The notes beneath the pieces are model-generated. The model was not told the origin of the DNA. It did not search any database and saw nothing but the letters and a program-made list of their open reading frames with translations. Position numbers and translations under genes: made by a program. 64,000 nt of DNA from JAWLEP01 sp964553045 (GTDB lineage: Bacteria; Fermentibacterota; Fermentibacteria; Fermentibacterales; JCC-6), in NCBI GenBank assembly GCA_964553045.1, contig CAZKJG010000005.1:1-64000 (forward strand), read 5' to 3'. Shown here one piece after another: positions 48,099-56,541 of this stretch (position 1 is its first letter; every line of letters starts with the position of its first letter).

Positions 48099-50369
48099 TC
48101 AAGTGGTGGCCTCCAACCTCTTGGCTATCAATGCAGTCACGTCGTCGGTTCTGGGGGCCTCCCCCCTGAACGAATCCAGTATCCGCAGCATGGTGGAGAA
48201 TATCTCCCCGGAGGTCTCGCTCCTGTGGTGGACCATCGTCCGGGCCAGCCGGTGGCGGCCGAACTCGCTCACCTCTTCGGCCGGCGTGTCCTCCAGTGTC
48301 TCGGTAACCCCGTCGGTGTACATGACCAGCAGGTCGCCCGGCTCCATGACGGCGGTTCCCGAAGCGTACTGCGCCTCCGGGGTGACGCCCAGCACCAGCC
48401 CCCCGCTGGTGAGCTCCCCCGACACGCCGTCGGAGCCGACCAGCAGCGGCGGGTCGTGGCCGGCGCAGCAGTAGGCGAGAGCGCCGGTCCGCGGTTCGAG
48501 CACGGCCAGGAAGAAGGTGATGAACTTGTCATCGGGCATTCGCCTGCAGGTCTGCTCGTTGAGCACCCTTACCGTCTCCTCCGGGCTCGAGGGCTCCCTC
48601 AGCAGCGTATGGAGTGTGGCCTGGAGCGCGGACATCAGCAGCGCGGCCGCCGCCCCCTTGCCGGACACGTCCGCTATCGCCAGCGCCACCCGGCCGTCCT
48701 TCAGGGGTATGACGTCGAAGTAGTCCCCGCCCACGCGGTTGCTGGCGATGCTGTCGGCCGCCAGGGAGTAGCCCGGCACCTCCGGTATGACCGCCGGCAG
48801 GAGGCTCTTCTGTATTCCCCGGGCCAGGTTGAGCTCCTCCTTGAACCGCTCGCGCTCTATGTTGGCCTCCACCAGACGGGCGTTCTGAATGCCCATGGCA
48901 ACCTGGCTGGCGAAGTTCTCGAACAGGCCCCTCTCCTCCTCCATGAAGCCGAACTTGCTCGAGGATGCCACCAGCAGCAGCCCGATCGACTCGTCGGCCG
49001 TCCTCAGCCTGCAGGCCATGAGCGAGCCCACGGCCCCCCTGAGCGGGCCGGCTCCGTCGGAAAACCTGCTGCGGGGAAAGCTGTTGACCAGCAGCGCCTT
49101 CTCTTCGGCCGCCATAGCGGGCTCCAGCGCGTCGTACCACCCCTGGTCGACCTCGGAGGCCATGGGAGCGCCGACCCCGGCGGAGCCGGCCAGTCTCCTG
49201 CCCTCATCGCTGTCGGTCACCACCCAGGCCAGGTCCGCTCCGGTCAGGCTCAGGGCCAGGCTGGCTGCCTTTCGGGCCACCCTCTGCTCGTCGAAGGTCG
49301 AGTATACGGTCTCACCCAGCCCCTGCAGGCTCCTCAGCTCCCGCAGCTTCTTGTCCAGCAGCTTTGCGGTGGGAAGATGAAGCAGCACCGCCACCAGAGA
49401 CATGGCGCTGTACACCATTGTCACCGAGGCCACCGCCCCGGTCACGGCTCCCGTTCCGGACGAGTAGGCCGTCAGCTCGCCCATCCTGTACATCTGCTGC
49501 AGGTCCAGGTTCAGGTAGAGGGCCAGGCCGCAGCCGGCAGCGGCCAGGTACTTGCCGCTTCGACTGAGGTAGTGGATCCACTTGTTCCGGAAGCCGTTGA
49601 TGAAGGCCCACAGGAGGACCAGGATGTAGGGCACGCTCAGGGAGACCCGGCTGGCGCCCGAGCCCACGTTCATTATCACCGTGTGGGTCAGGAAGTCGTA
49701 GCCCATGGTGCTGTAGACCACGTGGAAGAGCACCAGGATCAGGAGCACGCGGAGCAGGCGCAGGGTCTTGACCCGCCGCTCCACCATTATCAGGCCCCGC
49801 AGTCCCAGGAGGATCAGTATGGACAGGCCGGCGCCGACCACGCTGGTCAGCAGGCCCAGCACCCTGCCGCCCTCGCCCGCCCTCGTACTGGAGAGATCCT
49901 GGGAGTCGGCGGGCGACAGGGCGCTCGAGCCCACTGACGAGATCAGCCTCTCGGCGGTGAAGAAACCGGCCCGTCCCAGCGCCAGAGCCCCCTGCTGCAG
50001 GACACCGCCGTCCTCCATGGCCGACAGCCGAAGCGCTCTCTCGGCCCATCCGCTTATGTCCACCTGTCCGTACCCGGCCCCGGAGGCGGCGGAGGTCCGG
50101 TGGGAGATGAGCGCCCGCTCGCGGTCCGGGTCCCTGGGAAGGGACTGCTGGACCCTCGCCAGGATCCAGACCGTCGCCAGCATGACCAGCATCAGCACGA
50201 GAACCCGAACCAGGGAGACGCGTCCGATCTGTCCGGCCAGGCCCAGGAACACCAGAACCCCGGAAGCGACGTAGAAGAGATCTATGCCGGGAAAGCGAAC
50301 GCCGCAGATCGTGAGGACCAGGGCCAGAAAGGCGGCTGCTCCGGCGATCGCCCATCTGCTCCCCGACAA
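48099..50369 (-). CDS. Membrane GAF-SpoIIE-type PP2C phosphatase
   Basis: The 756-residue protein begins with two or three hydrophobic helices and a periplasmic-like region of about 90 residues. A block of further helices follows, then a GAF domain (about 330-500). A linker helix precedes a SpoIIE-type PP2C domain with NRVGGDYFDV, IADVSGKGAAAALLMSALQ, YTDGVTE and DDVTALIAKRL, all metal-binding residues in place. Such enzymes dephosphorylate anti-anti-sigma factors (RsbU type). No anti-anti-sigma gene is nearby. It starts with TTG immediately after hisS. Confidence 0.88.
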   Translation of the reverse strand: MSGSRWAIAGAAAFLALVLTICGVRFPGIDLFYVASGVLVFLGLAGQIGRVSLVRVLVLMLVMLATVWILARVQQSLPRDPDRERALISHRTSAASGAGYGQVDISGWAERALRLSAMEDGGVLQQGALALGRAGFFTAERLISSVGSSALSPADSQDLSSTRAGEGGRVLGLLTSVVGAGLSILILLGLRGLIMVERRVKTLRLLRVLLILVLFHVVYSTMGYDFLTHTVIMNVGSGASRVSLSVPYILVLLWAFINGFRNKWIHYLSRSGKYLAAAGCGLALYLNLDLQQMYRMGELTAYSSGTGAVTGAVASVTMVYSAMSLVAVLLHLPTAKLLDKKLRELRSLQGLGETVYSTFDEQRVARKAASLALSLTGADLAWVVTDSDEGRRLAGSAGVGAPMASEVDQGWYDALEPAMAAEEKALLVNSFPRSRFSDGAGPLRGAVGSLMACRLRTADESIGLLLVASSSKFGFMEEERGLFENFASQVAMGIQNARLVEANIERERFKEELNLARGIQKSLLPAVIPEVPGYSLAADSIASNRVGGDYFDVIPLKDGRVALAIADVSGKGAAAALLMSALQATLHTLLREPSSPEETVRVLNEQTCRRMPDDKFITFFLAVLEPRTGALAYCCAGHDPPLLVGSDGVSGELTSGGLVLGVTPEAQYASGTAVMEPGDLLVMYTDGVTETLEDTPAEEVSEFGRHRLARTMVHHRSETSGEIFSTMLRILDSFRGEAPRTDDVTALIAKRLEATT

Positions 50370-50372
50370 GCG

Positions 50373-51674
50373 CTAGTCCCTGCCCTTCAGGCGCCCGGCC
50401 AGCCGGGGAAAGGGCACCTCTTCCTGGTTCCCGCTGCGCATGTCCTTGAGCGTGACCACCCCCGACTCGACCTCCTCGGGCCCCAGGACGGCGGTGTAGG
50501 GCACCCCCCTTCCGCCGGCCAGGCGGAACTGGGACGAGAGCTTCTTTCCCGTCATGTCGGTCTCCACACTGACGCCGGCGTCCCGCAGGCTCTCGGACAG
50601 GACCATTGCCGCCTCGCGCTGCTCCTCGGAGTACACGGCCAGGAACAGGCGGGCCGGAGGAGCGTCCCGAACCTCCTCGGGAATCAGCCCGTACGACTCC
50701 AGGAACAGCTGAAGTGTCAGTATGCCCAGCCCGAAGCCGGCCCCGGGAACCTTACGGCCGCCGAACAGGCCCACCAGGTCATCGTACCTTCCCCCCCCGC
50801 AGATGGCCCGCCGGTTCCTGCCACCGGTGTCCATCACCTCGAATACCGTTCCGGTGTAGTAATCCAGCCCCCGCACCACGGAGCCGTCGAAGCGCGCCGC
50901 ATCGACACCCAGGGCCGAGAGCCTTTCGAAGAGCCACCTCAGCCGGCGGTAGGCGTCCGTATCCCCGGCCGCCTCCCGCAGCCAGGGGTCCTCCGGGTCT
51001 CGGCAGTCAGCCAGCCTGCGGGCGGCCTCTATTCGGCCGTCGTCCTGCAGCCGATCGCGCAGATACTCCATCCAGGCCTGGTGGTCCATCTTGCCGCGTC
51101 GGTCGATCGCGTGGAAGGCCTCCTGCTGCTGGGCGGGCCCCAGGCCTGCGCCCTCCAGCACCGCTCCGGCCAGACCCCTGCTGGAGTAGGCTATCTCGTA
51201 GATGGAGGGATCGGCCTTCAGAGACTGCATTATGCGGTTGAGAACGAGCAGAAGCTCCAGCTCCGCCTCGGGGCCCGATACGCCCAGCACGTCGCAGTTG
51301 AACTGCATGAACTCCCTGGCCCGGCCCCTCTGGGGCCGCTCGTACCTGTAGCAGACCGGGAAAGACATCCACCGAACCGGCCAGACCAGCTCCCCGGCAG
51401 CCGCCACCATTCTGGCCAGCGTCGGGGTCAGCTCCGGCCGGAGGATCAGCTCCCTGCCCTTGCGGTCTTCGAAGTTGTAGCTCTGTTCCACGGCCAGCTC
51501 GTTGCCGGACTTGGCCAGAAAGAGGCTGAGCGGCTCTATCACCGGCCCCTCGTACTCCTCGAAGCCGTAGACGGAGGCCGCCGACCTCACCGCTTTCACT
51601 ACGTAGTCCTCCACCCGCTTCTCACGGGGGTAGAGCTGTCGCATTCCGTTGAGTGGCTTCTTTCTGAGGGGCAT
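50373..51674 (-). CDS. hisS: Histidyl-tRNA synthetase
   Basis: Class II synthetase of 433 residues: motif 1 near GMRQLYPREKRVEDYV, motif 2 in VCYRYERPQRGRAREFMQFNCDVLG, the HisA block VVRGLDYYTGTVFEV, and motif 3 GAGFGLGILTLQLF. The C-terminal anticodon-binding domain (ARLFLAVYSEE...GRGVPYTAVLGPEEVESG) is complete. The spelling of several motifs is closer to the archaeal/eukaryal-type branch than to the common bacterial one, but this is only an impression by eye. Confidence 0.95.
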   Translation of the reverse strand: MPLRKKPLNGMRQLYPREKRVEDYVVKAVRSAASVYGFEEYEGPVIEPLSLFLAKSGNELAVEQSYNFEDRKGRELILRPELTPTLARMVAAAGELVWPVRWMSFPVCYRYERPQRGRAREFMQFNCDVLGVSGPEAELELLLVLNRIMQSLKADPSIYEIAYSSRGLAGAVLEGAGLGPAQQQEAFHAIDRRGKMDHQAWMEYLRDRLQDDGRIEAARRLADCRDPEDPWLREAAGDTDAYRRLRWLFERLSALGVDAARFDGSVVRGLDYYTGTVFEVMDTGGRNRRAICGGGRYDDLVGLFGGRKVPGAGFGLGILTLQLFLESYGLIPEEVRDAPPARLFLAVYSEEQREAAMVLSESLRDAGVSVETDMTGKKLSSQFRLAGGRGVPYTAVLGPEEVESGVVTLKDMRSGNQEEVPFPRLAGRLKGRD

Positions 51675-51728
51675 CTGTCCTCCCGGCAGAGCTGGCGAAA
51701 GGGCCGCCCGCTGGGCGCGGCCCGGCGT

Positions 51729-52637
51729 TCAGTCGATCCTGATCCTGTTCCTTCCGGCCTTCTTGGCCTCGTACATCAGAGAGTCCACCCGAATCAGCAT
51801 GCCCTCCGCCGGCTCACCCCTGCGGGAGATGGCGCCGCCTACGGAGACCGTGGCCGATACGGAACCGGTATCATACCGAACCGAGGAGGACTCGACTATG
51901 CTCCTGATCCGCTCGGCTATCGCCGTCAGTCCGTGTGTGTCCACGTTCTGGGCCACGGCCAGGAACTCGTCACCCCCCCAGCGACACACCATGTCGAAGG
52001 GTCTCACCACCCCCATCAGGCTCCTGGCGACCATCTGCAGGGTCCTGTCTCCCACATCGTGTCCGAGTGTGTCGTTGATCTCCCTGAAGCGGTCGATATC
52101 CGCCAGAACCAGACCGAACATCCTCTCGTAGCGCTCTCTCTCGGCGATCCTGCGGGTGATGATCTGGTAGGCGAGCCGACGATTGCCCAGTCCGGTGAGC
52201 GAATCGACGAGGACCATCTGCTCCAGGTCACGGAGGCGCTCCCGCATCGTATGCAGAGACATGTCCTCGCGAAAGACCTCCAGGGCCATCCTTCCCCCGG
52301 GGCCCTCGAGCGGGAAGACCCTGACCACCACCGGCACCCTGTGTCCGGAGCCGTGGTGAAGAAAGACCCTGGCGCTCTGGGTCCGGCCCGTCTCTATGGC
52401 CGCGGCCACGGGGCAGCGGCGCAGGCAGAGGCTTTCGCCGTTCTCGTCCAGGTGGGCGAGTGCGTTGTCGCTGCACCTGCTGCCGATGACATCTTCGCCG
52501 GAATGGCCCGTGATCCTCTCCGCCGCCGCATTCCAGTAGAGTATGCGCCTCTGGCCGTCGACCAGGCAGGCGCCCTCGAAGAGCCCGTCGAGCAGGCCGC
52601 GAAGCTCATCCGAAGAGCAGTCCGGAATCTTCCCCAA
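51729..52637 (-). CDS. Diguanylate cyclase with Cys-containing PAS domain
   Basis: The 302-residue protein has a PAS domain (about 10-125) that carries Cys55, Cys71 and Cys75. A GGDEF domain follows with DSLTGLGNRR, LADIDRFREINDTLGHDVGD and an intact GGDEF at residues 221-225. An RxxD inhibitory site (RPFD, 212-215) lies five residues before it, so the enzyme should make c-di-GMP and be product-inhibited. The TTG start has AGGAGG close upstream and a good promoter faces it. It may be the source of the signal for the glycan locus. Confidence 0.92.
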   Translation of the reverse strand: MGKIPDCSSDELRGLLDGLFEGACLVDGQRRILYWNAAAERITGHSGEDVIGSRCSDNALAHLDENGESLCLRRCPVAAAIETGRTQSARVFLHHGSGHRVPVVVRVFPLEGPGGRMALEVFREDMSLHTMRERLRDLEQMVLVDSLTGLGNRRLAYQIITRRIAERERYERMFGLVLADIDRFREINDTLGHDVGDRTLQMVARSLMGVVRPFDMVCRWGGDEFLAVAQNVDTHGLTAIAERIRSIVESSSVRYDTGSVSATVSVGGAISRRGEPAEGMLIRVDSLMYEAKKAGRNRIRID

Positions 52638-52661
52638 AGACCCTCCTTCCCCGTCACTTCC

Positions 52662-52689
52662 ACAATACCCCCGCTGGTTTCGGGGTCAA
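52662..52689 (-). promoter_or_regulatory. Sigma-70-type promoter for diguanylate cyclase-hisS unit
   Basis: TTGACC (52689-52684) and TATTGT (52667-52662) with a 16-base spacer, on the minus strand about 25 bases before the TTG start. Five and four of six positions match the consensus. Confidence 0.55.
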
Positions 52690-52711
52690 GCATCCCGGCG
52701 GCTTCCGGGCC

Positions 52712-52740
52712 TTGAGCCCGAAGCGCCGCGTCGGTAGTAT
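52712..52740 (+). promoter_or_regulatory. Sigma-70-type promoter for DOMON operon
   Basis: TTGAGC (52712-52717) and TAGTAT (52735-52740) are 17 bases apart. The predicted start near 52747 is followed by a GGAGGAGG-type ribosome site and ATG at 52765. It is back to back with the promoter of the cyclase gene. Confidence 0.55.
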
Positions 52741-52764
52741 CGGAAGCGGGGAGAGGAGGAGGAC

Positions 52765-53295
52765 ATGGGCTATGGACACGGGGGCAAAGCGGCCCTTGCG
52801 GTCTTCGTTCTGCTGCTGGCCGCGGCCTGTGGCGACGACCCGTTCGGAGCCGGCAACTGGCAGACGGCAACGGCGGCCGGGGTTACCCTGGAGTGGCGGG
52901 TCGACGGGGAGAACCTGGCCCTTCGCATTCGAGCCGAGACAACCGGATGGGTGGCCGTGGGATTCGACCCGGAGTACGGAATGGAATCCGCCAACATCAT
53001 CATAGGGTACTACAGCGGAGGCCCGCATGTCCGCGACGACTGGGGCGTAGACGAGAGCCACCACCAGAGCGACACCTCCCTGGGAGGCCAGGACGACGTA
53101 CTGGAAAGCGGCGGAAGCGAGACCGAGGGGGTCACGGAGATAGAGGCCCTAATTCCGCTGAGCTCGCCCGACATATTCGACAAGCCGCTCAGCCAGGGCA
53201 GCTCCTATACCGTCATTCTGGCCCGGGGGGCAGACGGCGCCGACGATTACTCGTCGCAGCACGTCGCCGCCGGGACCACCGTCATAGAGATATAG
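52765..53295 (+). CDS. DOMON-domain lipoprotein
   Basis: A lipoprotein signal (hydrophobic residues 9-20, then AAACG with Cys22) leads into one DOMON domain of about 140 residues. It includes GWVAVGFDPEYGMESANIIIGYY, DDWGVDESHHQSDTSLGG, a DVLESGGSETEGVTEIEALIPLS strand pair and YTVILARG. DOMON domains bind haem or sugars, and the Met and His residues in these strands would suit haem b. It heads a + strand operon. Redox or haem sensing at the outer face is plausible but not shown. Confidence 0.83.
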   Translation: MGYGHGGKAALAVFVLLLAAACGDDPFGAGNWQTATAAGVTLEWRVDGENLALRIRAETTGWVAVGFDPEYGMESANIIIGYYSGGPHVRDDWGVDESHHQSDTSLGGQDDVLESGGSETEGVTEIEALIPLSSPDIFDKPLSQGSSYTVILARGADGADDYSSQHVAAGTTVIEI

Positions 53296-53306
53296 AGGAG
53301 GCGGAA

Positions 53307-53567
53307 TTGAGACAGGCGAGAGAGCTGCAGACCGAAGGCCTGGAGGAGTTCTCCGGAACACTCGGACACGCCTGCCCCACCACCGGAGGCGGGCGCCTGC
53401 TGCCGCGTGGCCATCACCCCGTTGCGGTGAGGGGTGCGGGGGTCATGTACTGGTTCACCAACCCCGGGAGCGCCATGGGCCCGGCCGATACCGGGGGCCA
53501 CGTTCCCGGCGCCGGCCTCAGGCCGCTCGAACCCGATTCGCCCGCCGTCTGCCTGACGGGTCTCTGA
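53307..53567 (+). CDS. Small hypothetical protein in DOMON operon
   Basis: An 86-residue frame from TTG with GAGGAGG six bases upstream, filling the gap between the DOMON gene and the DUF523 gene, whose ATG follows two bases after its stop. Sequence is Gly/Pro-rich with a GHACPTTGGGR segment, no transmembrane helix and no recognised family. Tight packing and the ribosome site are the evidence for it. Confidence 0.45.
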   Translation: MRQARELQTEGLEEFSGTLGHACPTTGGGRLLPRGHHPVAVRGAGVMYWFTNPGSAMGPADTGGHVPGAGLRPLEPDSPAVCLTGL

Positions 53568-53569
53568 GC

Positions 53570-54577
53570 ATGGCCTCCGGTGGAACGGTGACCCACGCCC
53601 GCCCCAGGATCATGATCAGCCGCTGCCTGGGGCTGGACAGCTGCCGATACAACGGCGGCACCATCTCCTTCCCCTTTGTCCACCGGCTGGAGAAGCAGGC
53701 GGAGCTGGTGGATGTCTGCCCCGAGATGGAGCTCGGACTCGGGGTTCCCAGGGACCCTCTGAGGCTGGTGAAGCCCAGGGGGGCGGAGCGTGCCCTCCTC
53801 CTTCAGAGCGGGACGGAGAGAGACCTGACCGAAGCCATGCTGCAGCTGGCCGGGAAGGCGGTAGAGCGGTCGGAGCCCCTTGACGGTTTCCTGCTGAAGT
53901 CCCGCTCCCCCTCCTGCGGAATTATGAAACAGGTCAAGGTATACCCGTCCCTGGGCAAGGTGGGCTCCCAGGGGACGGCCCCCGGCCTGTTCGGGGGCTT
54001 CGTCACCGAGATGAGACCCGACACCCCCCACATAACCGAGGGGCGCTTCCGCAACCATCGTCTCAGGGCGGCCTTTCTCACCGCGGCCTGGACCCTGGCC
54101 GGCTTCCGTGAGGCTGCGAAGCACTGCCTGGAGAGGGGCAGCTCGGGGCATCTCATGGACTTCCACGCCGAATGCAAGATGCTTCTGATGGCGCACAGCA
54201 GGCAGGCCCAGCGGAGGATGGGGGCCATGCTGGGCAGCAGAGGAGGTGGTCGGCTCGAGCCGCTGCTGGATGACTACCGATCCATGCTGGGAAGGGCCCT
54301 GCAGGCTCCGCCCCGCAGGACGGCGGCCGTAGACGTGCTGCTGCATTCGCTGGGGTACTTCAAGAAACGCCTGGAGAGCCGCGAGAAGGCCTTCTTCCTG
54401 GACACCGTCGAGGAGTACCGCTCCGGCAGGGCACCGCTCAGCGCCTGTACATCGGTCGTTCTGTCCTGGGCCGTGCGCTTCGGGGAGGGCTACATTCTGC
54501 AGCAGAGGTTCTTCGACCCCTACCCCTCCTCCCTCCGGGAGCTCAGCGATTCCGGCAAGGGACGGGACCTGGATTGA
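53570..54577 (+). CDS. DUF523/DUF1722 two-domain protein (YbgA/YbbK-like)
   Basis: The 335 residues join a DUF523 domain (MISRCLGLDSCRYNGG with Cys19 and Cys25, LVDVCPEMELGLGVPRDPLRLV, LKSRSPSCGI) to a DUF1722 domain (about 165-320; FHAECKMLLMAHS, LLHSLGYFKKRLESREKAFFLDTVEEYRSGRAPL). The same fusion is repeatedly found next to photolyases. DUF523 proteins probably use their cysteines to bind a metal cluster or thiol substrate; the role in light repair or nucleotide metabolism is not settled. Its TGA overlaps the photolyase TTG start. Confidence 0.9.
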   Translation: MASGGTVTHARPRIMISRCLGLDSCRYNGGTISFPFVHRLEKQAELVDVCPEMELGLGVPRDPLRLVKPRGAERALLLQSGTERDLTEAMLQLAGKAVERSEPLDGFLLKSRSPSCGIMKQVKVYPSLGKVGSQGTAPGLFGGFVTEMRPDTPHITEGRFRNHRLRAAFLTAAWTLAGFREAAKHCLERGSSGHLMDFHAECKMLLMAHSRQAQRRMGAMLGSRGGGRLEPLLDDYRSMLGRALQAPPRRTAAVDVLLHSLGYFKKRLESREKAFFLDTVEEYRSGRAPLSACTSVVLSWAVRFGEGYILQQRFFDPYPSSLRELSDSGKGRDLD

Positions 54578-56001
54578 CCGCGGTCGATGCTGGCCCCCGC
54601 ATCCGGCTGCTCAACGACCGGTCCACCTCCGGTGGAGGCCCCGTGCTGCTCTGGATGCAGAGGGCGCAGCGGGCCGAGTACAACCACGCCCTGAACAGGG
54701 CGGTGACCTTGGCCAGTCGGAGGGGCGTTCCGGTACTGGCCTACTTCGGGCTGACGGACGCCTCTCCCGGCGCCAATCTCAGGCACTACCGCTTCATGCT
54801 GGAGGGAATCGCCGCAACGGCCGGGCGCCTGGCCGAAAAGGGCCTTCGCCTGCTCCTGCGGCGGGAGAGGCCGGAGGAGGGAATCCTCCGCCTGGCCCGC
54901 GAGACCCGGGCCTGCGCCGTGGTGACCGACATGGGGTATCTGCCCCTTCACAGGCGCTGGCGTCGGGAGGCGGCACAGCGGCTGGATGTACCGCTGTTCC
55001 AGGTGGAGACCGACGCGGTGGTGCCCGCCGCGGCCGCCAGCGGGAAGGAGGAGTACGCCGCCAGGACCATCCGCCCCAGGATCGAGAAGGTGCTGCCGGC
55101 CTTCCTGGAGAAGCCGGAGGAGCCATCCGCCGATGGGGACTGGACCGGCTTCGGCCCGGAGGGGGAGGACCCGTCCGACGCCGATGGCCTCCTGGACCGG
55201 CTGGAAACGGACAGATCCGTTCCCCCATCCCCTCTGCCCGGCGGGGGCAGGTCGCAGGCTGTGCGGCTTCTGGAGCGCTTCATCGCCGACAACATCGGCT
55301 CCTACCACGAGACGGCCAGGGATCCGGTCGCCGACATCACCTCACACCTCAGCCCCTACCTTCACTTCGGCCAGATCTCCCCGCTGGAGCCCGCCCTGCG
55401 GGCATCCGCACTGGATGGGCCGGGGCCCGAGGCTTTCCTGGAGCAGCTGGTGGTGAGACGCGGACTGGCCCAGAACCTGACCTTTCACAACGGCTCCTTT
55501 CGGCGGGTGGGCTGCCTTCCCGACTGGGCCCAGGCCACCCTGCGGGAGCATGGGAAGGACGACAGGGAGCGGATCTACACGCTCGAGGAGCTGGAGGGCG
55601 CGGAAACCGACGACCCCTACTGGAACGCGGCCCAGACCGAGATGGTGGTCAGCGGCAGGATGCACGGCTACATGCGCATGTACTGGGGCAAGAAGATCCT
55701 GGAATGGTCTCCGGACCCCCAGCGGGCCCTGGACAGGATACTGGCGCTGAACGACCGCTGGGAGCTGGACGGAAGGGACCCGAACGGGTACGCCGGAGCC
55801 CTCTGGTGCCTGGGCAAGCACGACCGGGCGTGGAAGGAGAGGCCGGTGGTGGGCAAGGTCCGGTGGATGAGCCCGGCGGGCCTGGGAAGGAAGTTCGACA
55901 TCGAAGCCTACGTGGCGAAGGTTGAGGACCTGGCGAGAGAGCATCTCCAACAAGGTATCGGAGGTTGGACTTGGAAGGCAGATTCGACAGCATCGACGTA
56001 A
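54574..56001 (+). CDS. Deoxyribodipyrimidine photolyase, class II
   Basis: Light-driven repair of cyclobutane dimers with FAD. The 475-residue protein has the class II signatures LLWMQRAQRAEYNHALNRA near the N-terminus, DITSHLSPYLHFGQIS, TDDPYWNAAQTEMVVSGRMHGYMRMYWGKKILEW, and a DGRDPNGYAGALWCLG block in the FAD domain. TTG at 54574 overlaps the TGA of the DUF523 gene (TTGA). A photolyase in an otherwise anaerobic-looking genome implies exposure to sunlight. Confidence 0.94.
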   Translation: MTAVDAGPRIRLLNDRSTSGGGPVLLWMQRAQRAEYNHALNRAVTLASRRGVPVLAYFGLTDASPGANLRHYRFMLEGIAATAGRLAEKGLRLLLRRERPEEGILRLARETRACAVVTDMGYLPLHRRWRREAAQRLDVPLFQVETDAVVPAAAASGKEEYAARTIRPRIEKVLPAFLEKPEEPSADGDWTGFGPEGEDPSDADGLLDRLETDRSVPPSPLPGGGRSQAVRLLERFIADNIGSYHETARDPVADITSHLSPYLHFGQISPLEPALRASALDGPGPEAFLEQLVVRRGLAQNLTFHNGSFRRVGCLPDWAQATLREHGKDDRERIYTLEELEGAETDDPYWNAAQTEMVVSGRMHGYMRMYWGKKILEWSPDPQRALDRILALNDRWELDGRDPNGYAGALWCLGKHDRAWKERPVVGKVRWMSPAGLGRKFDIEAYVAKVEDLAREHLQQGIGGWTWKADSTAST

Positions 56002-56480
56002 GGGACATTGACGAAAACGTATTCGAGCAGATAGCAGACCGGTGGATGCTGGTTACCGCCGGACGGGAGAGCTCCTACAACACGATGACGGCCAGCTGGG
56101 GGGCGATGGGCGAGCTCTGGAGCGTAAAGGTCGCCTTCGCCTTCGTCCGTCCCCAGCGCTACACGTACGGATTCATGAACGATTCAGGCAGGTTCACGCT
56201 CAGCTTCTTCGAAGAGGAGCACAGGGACGCGCTCAAGTACTGCGGCAGCCACTCGGGAAGGAACGTGGACAAGGCGGTCGAGACCGGCCTGACGCCGGTA
56301 TCCCCCACCGACGACACGGTGGCCTTCGCGGAGGCCGAGCTCATACTGGTCTGTCGCAAGATCTACTTCCAGGACTTGGACCCCAAGAACTTCCTGGAGC
56401 CCTTCATAGGGGAGGCCTACCCGGAGAAGGGCTACCACCGGATGTACGTGGGCGAGATCGAGAAGGCGCTCAGAGCCTGA
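55971..56480 (+). CDS. Flavin reductase-like FMN-binding protein
   Basis: A 169-residue split-barrel flavoprotein of the flavin reductase/flavoredoxin family, with WMLVTAGRESSYNTMTASWGAMGELWSVKVAFAFVRPQRYTYGFM and FTLSFFEEEHRDALKYCGSHSGRNVDK. It could reduce the FAD of the photolyase or serve another flavin enzyme. The TTG at 55971 has GGAGG six bases before it and overlaps the photolyase end by 31 bases; a TTG at 55965 is the alternative. Confidence 0.88.
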   Translation: MEGRFDSIDVRDIDENVFEQIADRWMLVTAGRESSYNTMTASWGAMGELWSVKVAFAFVRPQRYTYGFMNDSGRFTLSFFEEEHRDALKYCGSHSGRNVDKAVETGLTPVSPTDDTVAFAEAELILVCRKIYFQDLDPKNFLEPFIGEAYPEKGYHRMYVGEIEKALRA

Positions 56481-56493
56481 TCCTCTCCTCCAT

Positions 56494-56523
56494 CTGCCGG
56501 CGGCAGCGGTTGCTCGAAGAGCA
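56494..56523. terminator. Two small hairpins in convergent gap
   Basis: The 61-base gap between convergent genes holds CTGCC-GGC-GGCAG (56494-56506) and TGCTC-GAA-GAGCA (56511-56523), two adjacent 5-bp stems without a T tract. They may help end transcription from both sides, but the evidence is weak. Confidence 0.25.
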
Positions 56524-56541
56524 GGCCATCCCCGACGTTGC

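Noticed and set aside
50100..52715. An 871-codon + strand frame across hisS and the cyclase
   Set aside because: Antisense to hisS and the GGDEF gene, both of which have complete catalytic motifs.
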